A stretch of 35,555 nt of DNA, from NCBI GenBank assembly GCA_022545545.1, contig JACZQV010000008.1, positions 1 through 35,555 on the forward strand, given 5' to 3'. The notes beneath the pieces were generated by a model. The model did no database searches. It worked only from the letters and a program-made list of their open reading frames with translations, and was not told the DNA's origin. Of this stretch, positions 23,855 to 32,218 are shown piece by piece (the stretch's first letter is position 1; each line of letters begins with the position of its first letter). A program made the position numbers and the translations under genes. Origin of the DNA: Pseudomonadota bacterium. Lineage in GTDB: Bacteria > Pseudomonadota > Alphaproteobacteria > SMXQ01.

Positions 23855-24772
23855 TTACTTCTTCTTTTTCTTCTTCTTTTTCTTTTTGCCCTTCTTCGTG
23901 AGATCCAGATTCAACGCCGAAGCAATTTGCCGGATCACGTCATAGGTCTTGTCCGTGGCCGGATCGAAGCGGGCGACCGTGCCCATCTCGCCGAATGCCA
24001 GGTTCTTGAAGCCGAAAAAGGCGTCGCGGATTTTCTTCTTCAAGCCTTCCGACAGGGCCTTGCGGTAAAGCATCGGATTGTTCGGGATCAGATCCGACTG
24101 CCAGATCACCTTGATCTTCTTGCGGTCGGCCAGACCCTTGGCGAAAGCCCGCTCGAGGATGCGGTCGGCTACCGACGCCGCCTCGACCTTGCCCTCGGCC
24201 ACGGCGACGATGCTGGCGTCATGACCGCCCGAGTACATCACCTGCTTGAAGTCCTTCTCGGGCACGATGCCGGCCCTTACGAAGAAGGCGGAGGGCACCA
24301 TGTAACCCGAGGTCGAGCCCGGATCGACGAAGGCGTAAGTGCGGCCCTTGATGTCCATCAGCGAATTGATCGGGCTGTCTTTCTGCGTGATGATGATCGA
24401 GTGGTAGCCGGGCTGCATCGTCTTCGCCGTGACGGTGATGGCGAAGGCCTCGACGTCCGCCTGGGTGGTCGCCAGGACGTACGAGAACGGGCCGAGCAGG
24501 GCCACGTCGATGTGGCCGGCACGCAGCGCCTCGATGGTGGCGTTGTAATCGGAACCGACGAACAACTCCACCTTCATGCCGATCGCCTTGGCAAGTTTGT
24601 CCGCGATGGGTTTCGATTGGCGGATCATCGCCCGCGCGTCCTCGGCCGGGATGAAGCCGACCATGAGAACGCCAGGTTTGGCCGTTCCGTCGTCCTTTGC
24701 GGCCATCGCTCCGGGAATCGTTCCCAGCGCCAAGAGCAGCGCCGAGACCGCTAAAGTAAGTATGCGTTTCAT
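23855..24772 (-). CDS. phnD: Phosphonate ABC transporter periplasmic binding protein with poly-lysine tail
   Basis: 305-residue PhnD-type binding protein that captures phosphonates in the periplasm. A signal peptide (MKRILTLAVSALLLALGTIP, cleavage near AMA) precedes VGFIPAEDARAMIRQSKPIA, the PhnD opening. ALLGPFSYVLA, YAFVDPGSTSGYMVPSAFF and VMYSGGHDASIVAVAEGKVE are family motifs. The protein ends LTKKGKKKKKKKKKK: ten consecutive lysines after a glycine, encoded by mixed AAA/AAG codons. Such a tail is not a normal PhnD feature. GGGAGGA lies just before the ATG. First gene of the importer operon. Confidence 0.94.
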   Translation of the reverse strand: MKRILTLAVSALLLALGTIPGAMAAKDDGTAKPGVLMVGFIPAEDARAMIRQSKPIADKLAKAIGMKVELFVGSDYNATIEALRAGHIDVALLGPFSYVLATTQADVEAFAITVTAKTMQPGYHSIIITQKDSPINSLMDIKGRTYAFVDPGSTSGYMVPSAFFVRAGIVPEKDFKQVMYSGGHDASIVAVAEGKVEAASVADRILERAFAKGLADRKKIKVIWQSDLIPNNPMLYRKALSEGLKKKIRDAFFGFKNLAFGEMGTVARFDPATDKTYDVIRQIASALNLDLTKKGKKKKKKKKKK

Positions 24773-24951
24773 TTTGTCCTCCCGTGTTCGGTTGAAGTGC
24801 CGGGCTACCCCGCCCGGCTATTATGGTTCTGTTTTGTTAGGCGTTCATGATCTTCCAAACATACCATTTCCACCGTTTCTTGCAATCGGCCAGTTACAAG
24901 GTCGTTAACTTTTGCCGGCCGGTCGCCAAGCCGTCCCCGGCCATATGCCGG

Positions 24952-27348
24952 CTAGGGGACAATGGCGGCGCGCAGAACCTGACGCTCCGCCGCCTGTTTG
25001 AAGGCCGTATCCAGATCATCGAGGCTGAAACGGCCGTTAACGAGCTCATTGAATGGAAAGACGCCGCGGTTGCGATAGACGAAATCGAGCGCCTCGACGA
25101 GATGCCGCGGGTGGTAGTTGTGAACGCCGCGGATGGTGATCCACTTGGTCAGTATCAGGTTGGCGTCGACATTGACGTTGGCGTCGGGGAACACGATCCC
25201 GGCAATGACGTAGCGGCCACCCTTGCGCAACATGCGAAGTCCGTCCGGGATCACGTCCGGCACGCCGCAGACCTCGATGACCGCGTCCGGGCCGTCCACC
25301 GGGCAGGCGTCACGCACCTCCGCGACCACCGCCTCGGCCGACATCTCGCTTACGTTCAGCACCAGATCGGCGCCGAACTTCTCAGCCATTTCAAGGCGGT
25401 CGGGGACCGTATCAAGGCCGATCACGAAACGTGCGCCCTTGGCCCGGGCGAGGGCGACACCGAAGATCCCGAGTAAGCCGAGGCCCTGCACCACCACCGC
25501 GTCGCCGATGCCAATCGCGGCCGCCTCGGTGACACACACCATGGTCGCGGCGGCGCAATTCAAGGGCGTCGCCTCCTCGTCGCTCAGATCGTCGGGAAGC
25601 CGCAGGATGCCGGTGCCCGGCTGCAAATAGCAGTACTCGGCGAAGCCGCCGAGAAGGTGGGGGGGGACGTCGGAGGCGTCGTGACCGTATTTGCGCAGGC
25701 TCACGCACCTTTGGGGCATGTCGAGGACCCGGCAGTAGTAACAGTGGCCGCAGTAAATCCCCAAGGTCCAGGTCACGCGGTCGCCCACCGCCAGGGGCGC
25801 GCCCCGCATGTCGTCGCCGTCGCCGTCGCCGATCTCCTCGATGGCGCCGATGATCTCATGGCCAAGGATGCCGGGACAGGGATTGTGCCTCTTGCCCTCC
25901 CAGGAGTGGATGTCGGAGCGGCAAATGGTGGTCATCTTCACCCGCACCAATATCTCGCCGGGACCGGCCGGCGGAAGCGGGTAATCGCGCATGACGAAGG
26001 GCGCGTTCGGGGCCTCGAACACGGCCGCCCGCGCCGTGCGGCTCATGACGTCGCTCCCAATCTTGGGCAATTCTTCGGGTGCGTCCGCGCTCACCTCGGC
26101 GCCGTTGATGGCGTAGTCGAAGATCTCATAGTTGTTGACGACACCACCGGCGGCGCGGGCGCGGTAGGTTTCGTTCAGGGGGGCGGAGATGATGAACGGC
26201 ACCCGGCGCTCGGAGACGCCGCCATGGGTGCGCAGCCGGTGCCCTTCGAGGCCCGAGAGATCGTGGTTCGCCGCCGACGCGCCGATGCAGGTCCCGGCGT
26301 CGCTGATCACCACCACGTCGCCCTCGCGGTCCGGCGGAAGGTCGAATTCCGCCGCCGCCGCTTGCTTGTCATGGACCGATTCGATGCCGGGGATGGCGGC
26401 GGCGAATTCGATCACGCTTTCGGGCGTCACGGCGCCGGTACAGTAGACCCGGACGAAGCCGCCAAGGGCGCCGTGGTGGCCGACGAAAGCATCGGTGATG
26501 GGGCAGATGACCGTCGTCGAGGAGGCGCCGAACTTCTCATCCAGCAGGTCCTGAAGCCAGATCACGTTAGGTGTGCCGTCGGCCTTGGATTTGTCGTTCA
26601 TGCCGTGGTCCGCGGTGAGCCCGACGACGGCGCCGAGCGCGGCCAAGCGGCCGAACCTCTCATCCAGGTCCTTATAGAAGGCGTCCGCCTCGCCCTCGCC
26701 CGGCGCGTATTTGTGCTGGATGAAATCGGTAAGGGAGAGATACATGATGTCGGGCTTGCGCGCCTGTTCCATGAACCTGATGCCGGCGTCGAGCACGAAC
26801 AGGGACAGATCGGCCGAGTACATGTCGGGCAAGGGCCGCCCGACGAAATCGAGCACGTCCTCGATGCCGTTCTCCTCCCTGGTGCACCTGTCGGCGTACT
26901 GGGACGAGAAGCAGATGGCGCCGCCGGCGATGTCCATCCCCTTTCCCAACTGCTGGCGCAGCTTGTCCTTGGCGGTGATGGCGATGACCTTTGCCCCGGC
27001 GACGGAAAATTTTTCGAAGAGGGTGCTCGAGCGCATAAGCTCCGGGCTGGTCATCACCACTTCCTCGCCGGTGTCGGGATCGAGGTAGTAATTGCCTGAA
27101 ATGCCGTGGGTCGATGGCGGGCTGACGGTGGCGATCGATATGTTGTTCGGGCAGGTGAAGGTGGGAACCACCGCGTTGGCGACGGCGCCGAACCCCTCCT
27201 CGATGAAGCGCGCGACATTGGGGACGATGCCGTCGGCGATCGCCCGGTCGAAATAGGCCGGATCGCCGCCGTCGATGCAGACGACGACGACGGGCCGAGA
27301 CGGCCAGCGGTAACCAACCCCATTGAGTTCGACGCTTTTTGCGCTCAT
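24952..27348 (-). CDS. phnA: Phosphonoacetate hydrolase fused to a zinc alcohol dehydrogenase
   Basis: 798-residue two-domain protein. Residues 1 to about 415 are PhnA (alkaline phosphatase superfamily), which hydrolyses phosphonoacetate to acetate and phosphate: D26 in VCIDGGDP, nucleophile T65 in PTFTCPNN, the metal site in LTDFIQHKYAPGE, ADHGMND, and THGG. From about 435 a medium-chain zinc dehydrogenase follows: catalytic Cys in ICRSDIH, GHEIIG, structural zinc cysteines in CGHCYYCRVLDMPQRC and the VVQGLGLLGIFGVALA nucleotide fold. This half resembles the alcohol dehydrogenase class associated with phosphonate loci. The linker has an internal ATG (26046) with GGGAG seven bases ahead, so a free dehydrogenase could also be made. 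AGGAGAGG fixes the start at 27348. Confidence 0.9.
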   Translation of the reverse strand: MSAKSVELNGVGYRWPSRPVVVVCIDGGDPAYFDRAIADGIVPNVARFIEEGFGAVANAVVPTFTCPNNISIATVSPPSTHGISGNYYLDPDTGEEVVMTSPELMRSSTLFEKFSVAGAKVIAITAKDKLRQQLGKGMDIAGGAICFSSQYADRCTREENGIEDVLDFVGRPLPDMYSADLSLFVLDAGIRFMEQARKPDIMYLSLTDFIQHKYAPGEGEADAFYKDLDERFGRLAALGAVVGLTADHGMNDKSKADGTPNVIWLQDLLDEKFGASSTTVICPITDAFVGHHGALGGFVRVYCTGAVTPESVIEFAAAIPGIESVHDKQAAAAEFDLPPDREGDVVVISDAGTCIGASAANHDLSGLEGHRLRTHGGVSERRVPFIISAPLNETYRARAAGGVVNNYEIFDYAINGAEVSADAPEELPKIGSDVMSRTARAAVFEAPNAPFVMRDYPLPPAGPGEILVRVKMTTICRSDIHSWEGKRHNPCPGILGHEIIGAIEEIGDGDGDDMRGAPLAVGDRVTWTLGIYCGHCYYCRVLDMPQRCVSLRKYGHDASDVPPHLLGGFAEYCYLQPGTGILRLPDDLSDEEATPLNCAAATMVCVTEAAAIGIGDAVVVQGLGLLGIFGVALARAKGARFVIGLDTVPDRLEMAEKFGADLVLNVSEMSAEAVVAEVRDACPVDGPDAVIEVCGVPDVIPDGLRMLRKGGRYVIAGIVFPDANVNVDANLILTKWITIRGVHNYHPRHLVEALDFVYRNRGVFPFNELVNGRFSLDDLDTAFKQAAERQVLRAAIVP

Positions 27349-27478
27349 GGCCCTCTCCTGATCGATGGCGCTTCCCAGCCGCCGCGGTACGCGGCCGGGG
27401 CGTTTGCCTTGATGCAAAATATCACCGGGCCTATTATCAGTGAAATTGTAAAAATGTCAGTACCTATTGATCTGAACG
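27349..27478. promoter_or_regulatory. Divergent promoter region of the PhnA fusion and LysR regulator
   Basis: 130 bases between two divergent starts, with an AT-rich core at about 27415-27470 (TTATCAGTGAAATTGTAAAA). LysR-type regulators usually bind T-N11-A sites in exactly such a region, controlling both genes. Several candidates exist but none can be chosen by eye. Confidence 0.55.
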
Positions 27479-28363
27479 ATGTATGAAAAGTGGCTTCAGG
27501 CGTTTCACATGGTCGCCAAGGAAGGCGGCTTCACCGCCGCGGCCAGGGTCCTGAATGTGGGTCAACCAACGGTTTCGACCCACGTGCGCTCGCTCGAGAA
27601 TTACTTCGGCGTTGAGCTGTTCCACCGGCGCGGACGCGATGTCGCATTGACCGGCGTTGGACGTTCGTTGCTGATCATCACCGATGGATTGTTCGGTCAC
27701 GAAGAAGAGGCCGTGAAATTCCTTCGCGCGGCCCAGGAACTCCAGGCCGGTGAGCTGAACTTCAGCGCCATCGGCCCGTATGACGTGATGGAGCTGTTGG
27801 AGGTGTTCGGCGCCAGCTATGCCAAGCTGCGGTTCTCCGTGGTTCTGGGAAGCACCGATGAGGTTCTGAAGAGCCTGCTGGAATTCGATAGCGATATCGG
27901 GATTCTCGGACACGAAGAGCGGGACCCGCGCTACTTCTGCAAGTTCTATAACCGGCACGAGGTGCTGGTGATGGTGAATGCGGCACATCCTTTGGCCGAT
28001 CGGCGCGCGATCGCCATCGAGGAACTCGACGGCCAGGAGATGGTGTTGCGCGGTGCTGGCTCCACCACCCGAAAGACCTTCATGTCGGCGCTCGACCAGG
28101 CGGGCGTCAAGATCCGCCCGGTCATGGAGATCAAGGATCGTGAAGCCGCCCGAGAGGCCGTGATCCGGGGTCTCGGTATCGGCGTCGTGTCGGAATCCGA
28201 GTTCGCCTCCCACGAACGCCTGAAGACGCTCAGGGTATCCAATGCCGAGATGCACATCTATGCTTACGTCGCTTGTCTGGCGGAACGCCGGAACCGGCCG
28301 TTAATAGCGGCCTTTTTCGAGACGGTGAACACATTGGTGGGCAAACGCACCGTGAAGCCCTAG
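27479..28363 (+). CDS. LysR-family regulator of phosphonate catabolism
   Basis: 294 residues. The winged helix-turn-helix is at the start (FHMVAKEGGFTAAARVLNVG, then QPTVSTHVRSLENYFGVELF). The effector domain includes YDVMELLEVFGASYAKL and GIGVVSESEFASHERLKTL. It matches the LysR group tied to aminoethylphosphonate-type loci, and it is divergent from the PhnA fusion, the usual arrangement. It probably senses a phosphonate intermediate and controls the island. The last third is duplicated as a broken copy beside phnX. Confidence 0.9.
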   Translation: MYEKWLQAFHMVAKEGGFTAAARVLNVGQPTVSTHVRSLENYFGVELFHRRGRDVALTGVGRSLLIITDGLFGHEEEAVKFLRAAQELQAGELNFSAIGPYDVMELLEVFGASYAKLRFSVVLGSTDEVLKSLLEFDSDIGILGHEERDPRYFCKFYNRHEVLVMVNAAHPLADRRAIAIEELDGQEMVLRGAGSTTRKTFMSALDQAGVKIRPVMEIKDREAAREAVIRGLGIGVVSESEFASHERLKTLRVSNAEMHIYAYVACLAERRNRPLIAAFFETVNTLVGKRTVKP

Positions 28364-28442
28364 CGCCAATGTGCGGACGCCATGATGAGGGGTTTCGGCG
28401 GCGCTGGGAAGCGAGAGTGCAGGGCCGACTGAAAGGAAGAAG

Positions 28443-29429
28443 ATGGCGGACAAGACGCGTATCGCGATTCTAGACGATTTCCAGAACGTGGCCCTGGAGG
28501 TTGCGGACTGGTCGGCCGTGGCCCAAAGGGCCGATATAACCGTGTTCGACGACCATCTCGCCGATCCGGACGCGGTCGCCGAACGGCTGAGGGGTTTCGA
28601 CATCGTCGTGATCATGCGCGAGCGCACGCCGTTTCCGGCCGCCTTGATCGATAACCTGCCCAACCTCAAGCTGCTGGTCACCACCGGGATGCGCAACCTC
28701 TCCATCGACCTCGATGCGGCGACGGCCCGGGGCGTCATCGTCAGCGGCACGGATTCCGTTGGCTACTCGCCGGCGGAGCTGACCTGGGCGCTGATCCTCG
28801 CGCTCATGCGCAACATTCCGAAAGAGGACAGGGCGACCCGCGAGGGCCGCTGGCAGACGGCGCTTGGCAGGGCGCTCAATGGCAGGGTGCTGGGGGTGAT
28901 CGGTCTCGGCAAGATCGGCGCCAGGGTGGCCGCCGTCGGCAAGGCGTTGGAGATGGACGTCGTCGCCTGGAGCCAGAACCTGACCGGGGAGCGCTGCGCC
29001 GAGGCCGGCGTCAGGCAGGTGGGCTTCGAGGACCTGCTCACGGCCGGCGACGTGATCACCATCCACACCGTGCTGAGCGACCGCACGAGGGGGCTCATCG
29101 GCGCCGGCGAGCTCGCCAAAATGAAGCCGACGGCCTACCTCGTCAACACCTCCCGTGGTCCCATCATCGAGGAAGCGGCACTGATAACGGCGCTGAAGGA
29201 CGGAACCATCGCCGGCGCCGGCCTCGATGTCTACGATGTCGAGCCCTTGCCCCTGGACCATCCGTTGCGGAACCTCGAGAACACGGTGATCACCCCGCAT
29301 CTCGGCTACGTCACGGACGACAATTACCGGGTCTATTTCGGCCACGCGGTGGAGGACATCGGCGCCTACCTCGACGGCGGCCCGGTCCGCGTTCTCAATC
29401 CCGAGGTGGTGGAAAAGACGACCGCTTGA
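28443..29429 (+). CDS. D-2-hydroxyacid dehydrogenase family protein
   Basis: 328-residue NAD-dependent enzyme of the phosphoglycerate/hydroxypyruvate dehydrogenase type. The NAD motif is VIGLGKIGARV, the active-site arginine is in NTSRGPIIEEAAL, the glutamate in DVYDVEPLP and the histidine in ITPHLGYV. The substrate is not evident; hydroxypyruvate, glyoxylate or another 2-keto acid is possible. AAGGAAGA precedes the ATG. It is followed by a strong terminator, so it is transcribed separately from the next genes. Confidence 0.9.
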   Translation: MADKTRIAILDDFQNVALEVADWSAVAQRADITVFDDHLADPDAVAERLRGFDIVVIMRERTPFPAALIDNLPNLKLLVTTGMRNLSIDLDAATARGVIVSGTDSVGYSPAELTWALILALMRNIPKEDRATREGRWQTALGRALNGRVLGVIGLGKIGARVAAVGKALEMDVVAWSQNLTGERCAEAGVRQVGFEDLLTAGDVITIHTVLSDRTRGLIGAGELAKMKPTAYLVNTSRGPIIEEAALITALKDGTIAGAGLDVYDVEPLPLDHPLRNLENTVITPHLGYVTDDNYRVYFGHAVEDIGAYLDGGPVRVLNPEVVEKTTA

Positions 29430-29529
29430 AGCCTCTGCCTGGAGGGGCCGCCGAACAGTTGAAGGGCGAAGTCGAAAAGTTCCCGGACAACGTTGGGGTG
29501 GCGAGTTTGCCCAACCTTCCATAACCACG

Positions 29530-29563
29530 AGGCCCGCGGGGAGACCCCTCGCGGGCCTTTTTT
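29530..29563 (+). terminator. Rho-independent terminator
   Basis: AGGCCCGC pairs with GCGGGCCT (29530-29537 with 29551-29558), with an inner GGGG/CCCC pair and AGA loop, followed by a run of T to 29563. It lies 100 bases after the D-2-hydroxyacid dehydrogenase stop. Confidence 0.93.
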
Positions 29564-29699
29564 GTCCGGCAAAACGGTTCTTGTCGCGCCCAAGCGGTTG
29601 GGCATTTTCCTTGGCGCCTGACTACCGGGCTTGCCGCCGCTTTCCTCGCGCCCGCCGGGGGCGCGGTTGGGGTATTATGGCGGCGGGAGGGCCTATGGC

Positions 29700-30095
29700 A
29701 TGGCGAGGATGACGCTTTCAGGCGTGGTGGCGAGCGGACAGGGCGAGGGGGCCTTCTTTACCCGGACCGAATGGGCGCGCCGCCGGTTCGTCGATCTCTT
29801 CGCCATCGATCCCTATCCCGGCACCCTGAACGTCATCCTCCGGGACCTGGCCGCGAGGTCGGCCTGGCGCCAGGTCAAGGCGTCCAGGGGCCGAATCCTC
29901 GAGCCCCCGGACGCCGGCTGGTGCAACGCCAGGTGCTACCCGGTGACGGTCTCGGGCGCCGTCAGGGGCGCCGTGGTCTTGCCCGAGGTCGCCGGCTATC
30001 CCGCCGATCAGATCGAGATCGTTGCCGCCATCGGCATCCGCGAGCGCCTCGGCTTGGCCGACGGCGACCGGGTGACGCTCGAGATCGAGATCTGA
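29700..30095 (+). CDS. DUF120 protein, archaeal-type CTP-dependent riboflavin kinase family
   Basis: 131 residues from the ATG at 29700, which follows GGGAGGG. The family signature is clear: SGVVASGQGEGAFF near the start, FAIDPYPGTLNVIL, and a carboxyl end IAAIGIRERLGLADGDRVTL-like sequence. In archaea this fold (RibK) makes FMN from riboflavin using CTP. Bacteria normally use RibF, so the role here may be the same reaction in a special pathway or phosphorylation of another small alcohol. A dioxygenase gene follows 100 bases later on the same strand. Confidence 0.85.
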   Translation: MARMTLSGVVASGQGEGAFFTRTEWARRRFVDLFAIDPYPGTLNVILRDLAARSAWRQVKASRGRILEPPDAGWCNARCYPVTVSGAVRGAVVLPEVAGYPADQIEIVAAIGIRERLGLADGDRVTLEIEI

Positions 30096-30195
30096 CCGCC
30101 GGCGGCTTTTGCCGTCACGGGCGCCTGGCGATGGATGGCGCGGCGGTGGGAATTCGATTATCATTGGGTTGGGATAAGCGGAGGAAAGCCGGGAG

Positions 30196-31026
30196 ATGGC
30201 GATAGCCGTAGAACCGCTGTCGGACGCCTTGGGCGCCGAGATCGCCGGCGTCGATCTCCGTCAGGACCTCGATGGGGAGACGTTCTCGAGGATCGCCGAT
30301 GCCTGGCGCGAACATCTGGTTCTGGTGTTTCGGGGCCAGCGGCTCTCGACCGAAGAGCAGATCGCTTTCGCGTCGCGATTCGGCGAATTGCAGGAGGTGC
30401 GCACGGCGCCCGGCGTCAGCCATGCCAACCCGTTCGTGATGATGGTCTCGAACGTCGAGGAGGAGGACTGGAAAGGCGTGCTGCCCGACGGCGAGATGCA
30501 ATTCCACTCGGACCAGTGCTACTACGAGGTTCCCTGCAAGCTGACGATGCTCCATGCGCTGGAGGTGCCGCCGGCCGACGGCGACACCTTGTTCGTCAAC
30601 TGCTATTCCGCCTACGAGTCGCTCACCAGCGAGATCAAGTCCGATATCGCCGGTCTCGAGGCGCTGAATGTCTATGATTACGACGCCAACGCCACCATCA
30701 GGGAAATGGAGATCAGTCCCGACGCACCGCGTTTCACCCATCCCGTCGTCACCACCCATCCCGAAACCGGCCGCAAGGTGCTTTACGTCAACCGGCTGAT
30801 GACGGATCACATCGTCGGTCTCGGTCGGGAGGAGGGCAGGGCGCTCTTGGATACGCTGATCGAGACCGCGGAACGGCCCGACTTCATCTACACCCATGTC
30901 TGGCGGGTCGGCGATGTGGTCATGTGGGACAACCGCTGCACCCTCCATGGGCGCACCGGCTTCGATCCGTCGCACCGCAGGATGCTGCGCCGGGTCGCGG
31001 TCAAGGGCGAACGGCCCTCTCGGTGA
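30196..31026 (+). CDS. TauD/TfdA-family Fe(II)/2-oxoglutarate dioxygenase
   Basis: 276-residue dioxygenase. Iron ligands: H104 and D106 in FHSDQCYYEVP and H251 in CTLHGRTGFD; the 2-oxoglutarate arginine follows in SHRRMLRRV. It opens with ALGAEIAGVDLRQDLD, typical of the TauD group. The substrate could be a sulfonate, carboxylate or other small molecule. Because a phosphonate island lies nearby, hydroxylation of a phosphonate for the PhnZ-like protein is imaginable, but nothing in the sequence shows it. GGAGGAA lies upstream of the ATG. Confidence 0.9.
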   Translation: MAIAVEPLSDALGAEIAGVDLRQDLDGETFSRIADAWREHLVLVFRGQRLSTEEQIAFASRFGELQEVRTAPGVSHANPFVMMVSNVEEEDWKGVLPDGEMQFHSDQCYYEVPCKLTMLHALEVPPADGDTLFVNCYSAYESLTSEIKSDIAGLEALNVYDYDANATIREMEISPDAPRFTHPVVTTHPETGRKVLYVNRLMTDHIVGLGREEGRALLDTLIETAERPDFIYTHVWRVGDVVMWDNRCTLHGRTGFDPSHRRMLRRVAVKGERPSR

Positions 31027-31177
31027 GGCAGGGGCGGGCTTCGGTGTCACCCGAACCTATCCGCCGCCGCTCCCCAAAGCCTGGGAATGGCGTCGCCCAA
31101 CACGATAATTTGATTATGAATTCCCCTCCTTTTCGGGTAGAGGATGCAGCCTTGCCGGCAACGATCCATTCGAAGCG

Positions 31178-32137
31178 ATGACTGAAACAGCCCTTGCACC
31201 AGCGACGACCCGGGCCAACGCAAAGTTCCGCGACCCGGACGTCACCGCCGACGGCGCGCGCCGCGCCGGGGTCGATCTCGTCGCGCTCAGGACGCTCTGG
31301 ATCAACACCGGCACGCTCTGCAATGTGACCTGTAGGAACTGTTATATCGAATCGAGCCCGCTGAACGACGCCCTGGTTTACTTCACCCTTGGGGACCTTC
31401 GGCCCTATCTCGATGAGATCGCGCGGGAAAAACTGCCCACCGAGGAGATCGGCTTCACCGGCGGCGAGCCGTTCATGAACCCCGAAATCATCCCGCTCAT
31501 CGAGGAAAGCCTGCGGCGGGGGTTCCGCGTCCTGGTGCTGACCAACGCCATGGCGCCGATGGCGCGGCTGAAGGCGCCGCTTCTCGCCCTCAAGGAGCGC
31601 TTCGGCGCCGGCCTTGCCATTCGCGTCTCACTCGACCATTACGGCCAGAGCCTGCATGAGACCGAGCGCGGCCCCAGGAGTTGGGCGCCCGCCATCGACG
31701 GGCTTCGGTGGCTCGCCGATAGCGGCTTCAACGTCCACGTCGCCGGCCGCACCCGCTGGGGCGAAGGGAAGGATAGCCTGCGCCGGGGCTACGCCGCCCT
31801 GTTCGCCGAGCTCGGGGTCGGCATCGACGCCGGCGATCCCGCCGCCCTGGTGCTGTTCCCGGAAATGGACGGGGACGCCGAGGTGCCGGAGATCACCGAG
31901 GCGTGCTGGTCCATCCTCGGCGTTTCGCCCCAAGACATCATGTGCGCGACCTCGCGCATGGTGGTCCGGCGCAAGGGCGCCGACCGGCCGGCGGTCGTGT
32001 CGTGCACCCTGCTGCCCTATGAGGCGGCGTTCGAGATGGGGCATAGCCTCGCCGAGGCCTCGGGCCGCGTCAGCCTCAACCATCCCCATTGCGCCAGGTT
32101 CTGCGTCCTTGGCGGCGGATCCTGTTCCAGCACGTGA
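31178..32137 (+). CDS. Radical SAM protein of unknown function
   Basis: 319 residues. The iron-sulfur motif C48-x3-C52-x2-C55 (TLCNVTCRNCYIES) and the SAM-binding FTGGEPFMNPE are intact. VLTNAMAPM and IRVSLDHYGQSLHE fit the barrel. Extra cysteines near the end (HCARFCVLGGGSCS) and in VSCTLLPY could hold a second cluster. No substrate peptide or known pathway partner is adjacent. A weak ribosome site precedes the ATG. It may be co-transcribed with the TauD-type gene about 150 bases upstream. Confidence 0.87.
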   Translation: MTETALAPATTRANAKFRDPDVTADGARRAGVDLVALRTLWINTGTLCNVTCRNCYIESSPLNDALVYFTLGDLRPYLDEIAREKLPTEEIGFTGGEPFMNPEIIPLIEESLRRGFRVLVLTNAMAPMARLKAPLLALKERFGAGLAIRVSLDHYGQSLHETERGPRSWAPAIDGLRWLADSGFNVHVAGRTRWGEGKDSLRRGYAALFAELGVGIDAGDPAALVLFPEMDGDAEVPEITEACWSILGVSPQDIMCATSRMVVRRKGADRPAVVSCTLLPYEAAFEMGHSLAEASGRVSLNHPHCARFCVLGGGSCSST

Positions 32138-32218
32138 AATCCGCCCTGTGTTGACGGAGGCTAAAGGCAAGGTCTCGCCATCACCCGGCGTGACGGAGGG
32201 CGTCCGGCGGGGGGCCGA

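Noticed and set aside
24773-24951. Pho box upstream of phnD
   Set aside because: No pair of CTGTCAT-like half-sites with proper spacing was found in this gap.
30196-31026. TmpA-type dioxygenase partner of the HD protein
   Set aside because: TmpA belongs to the gamma-butyrobetaine hydroxylase group; this protein looks like an ordinary TauD enzyme and sits in a different transcription unit after a terminator.
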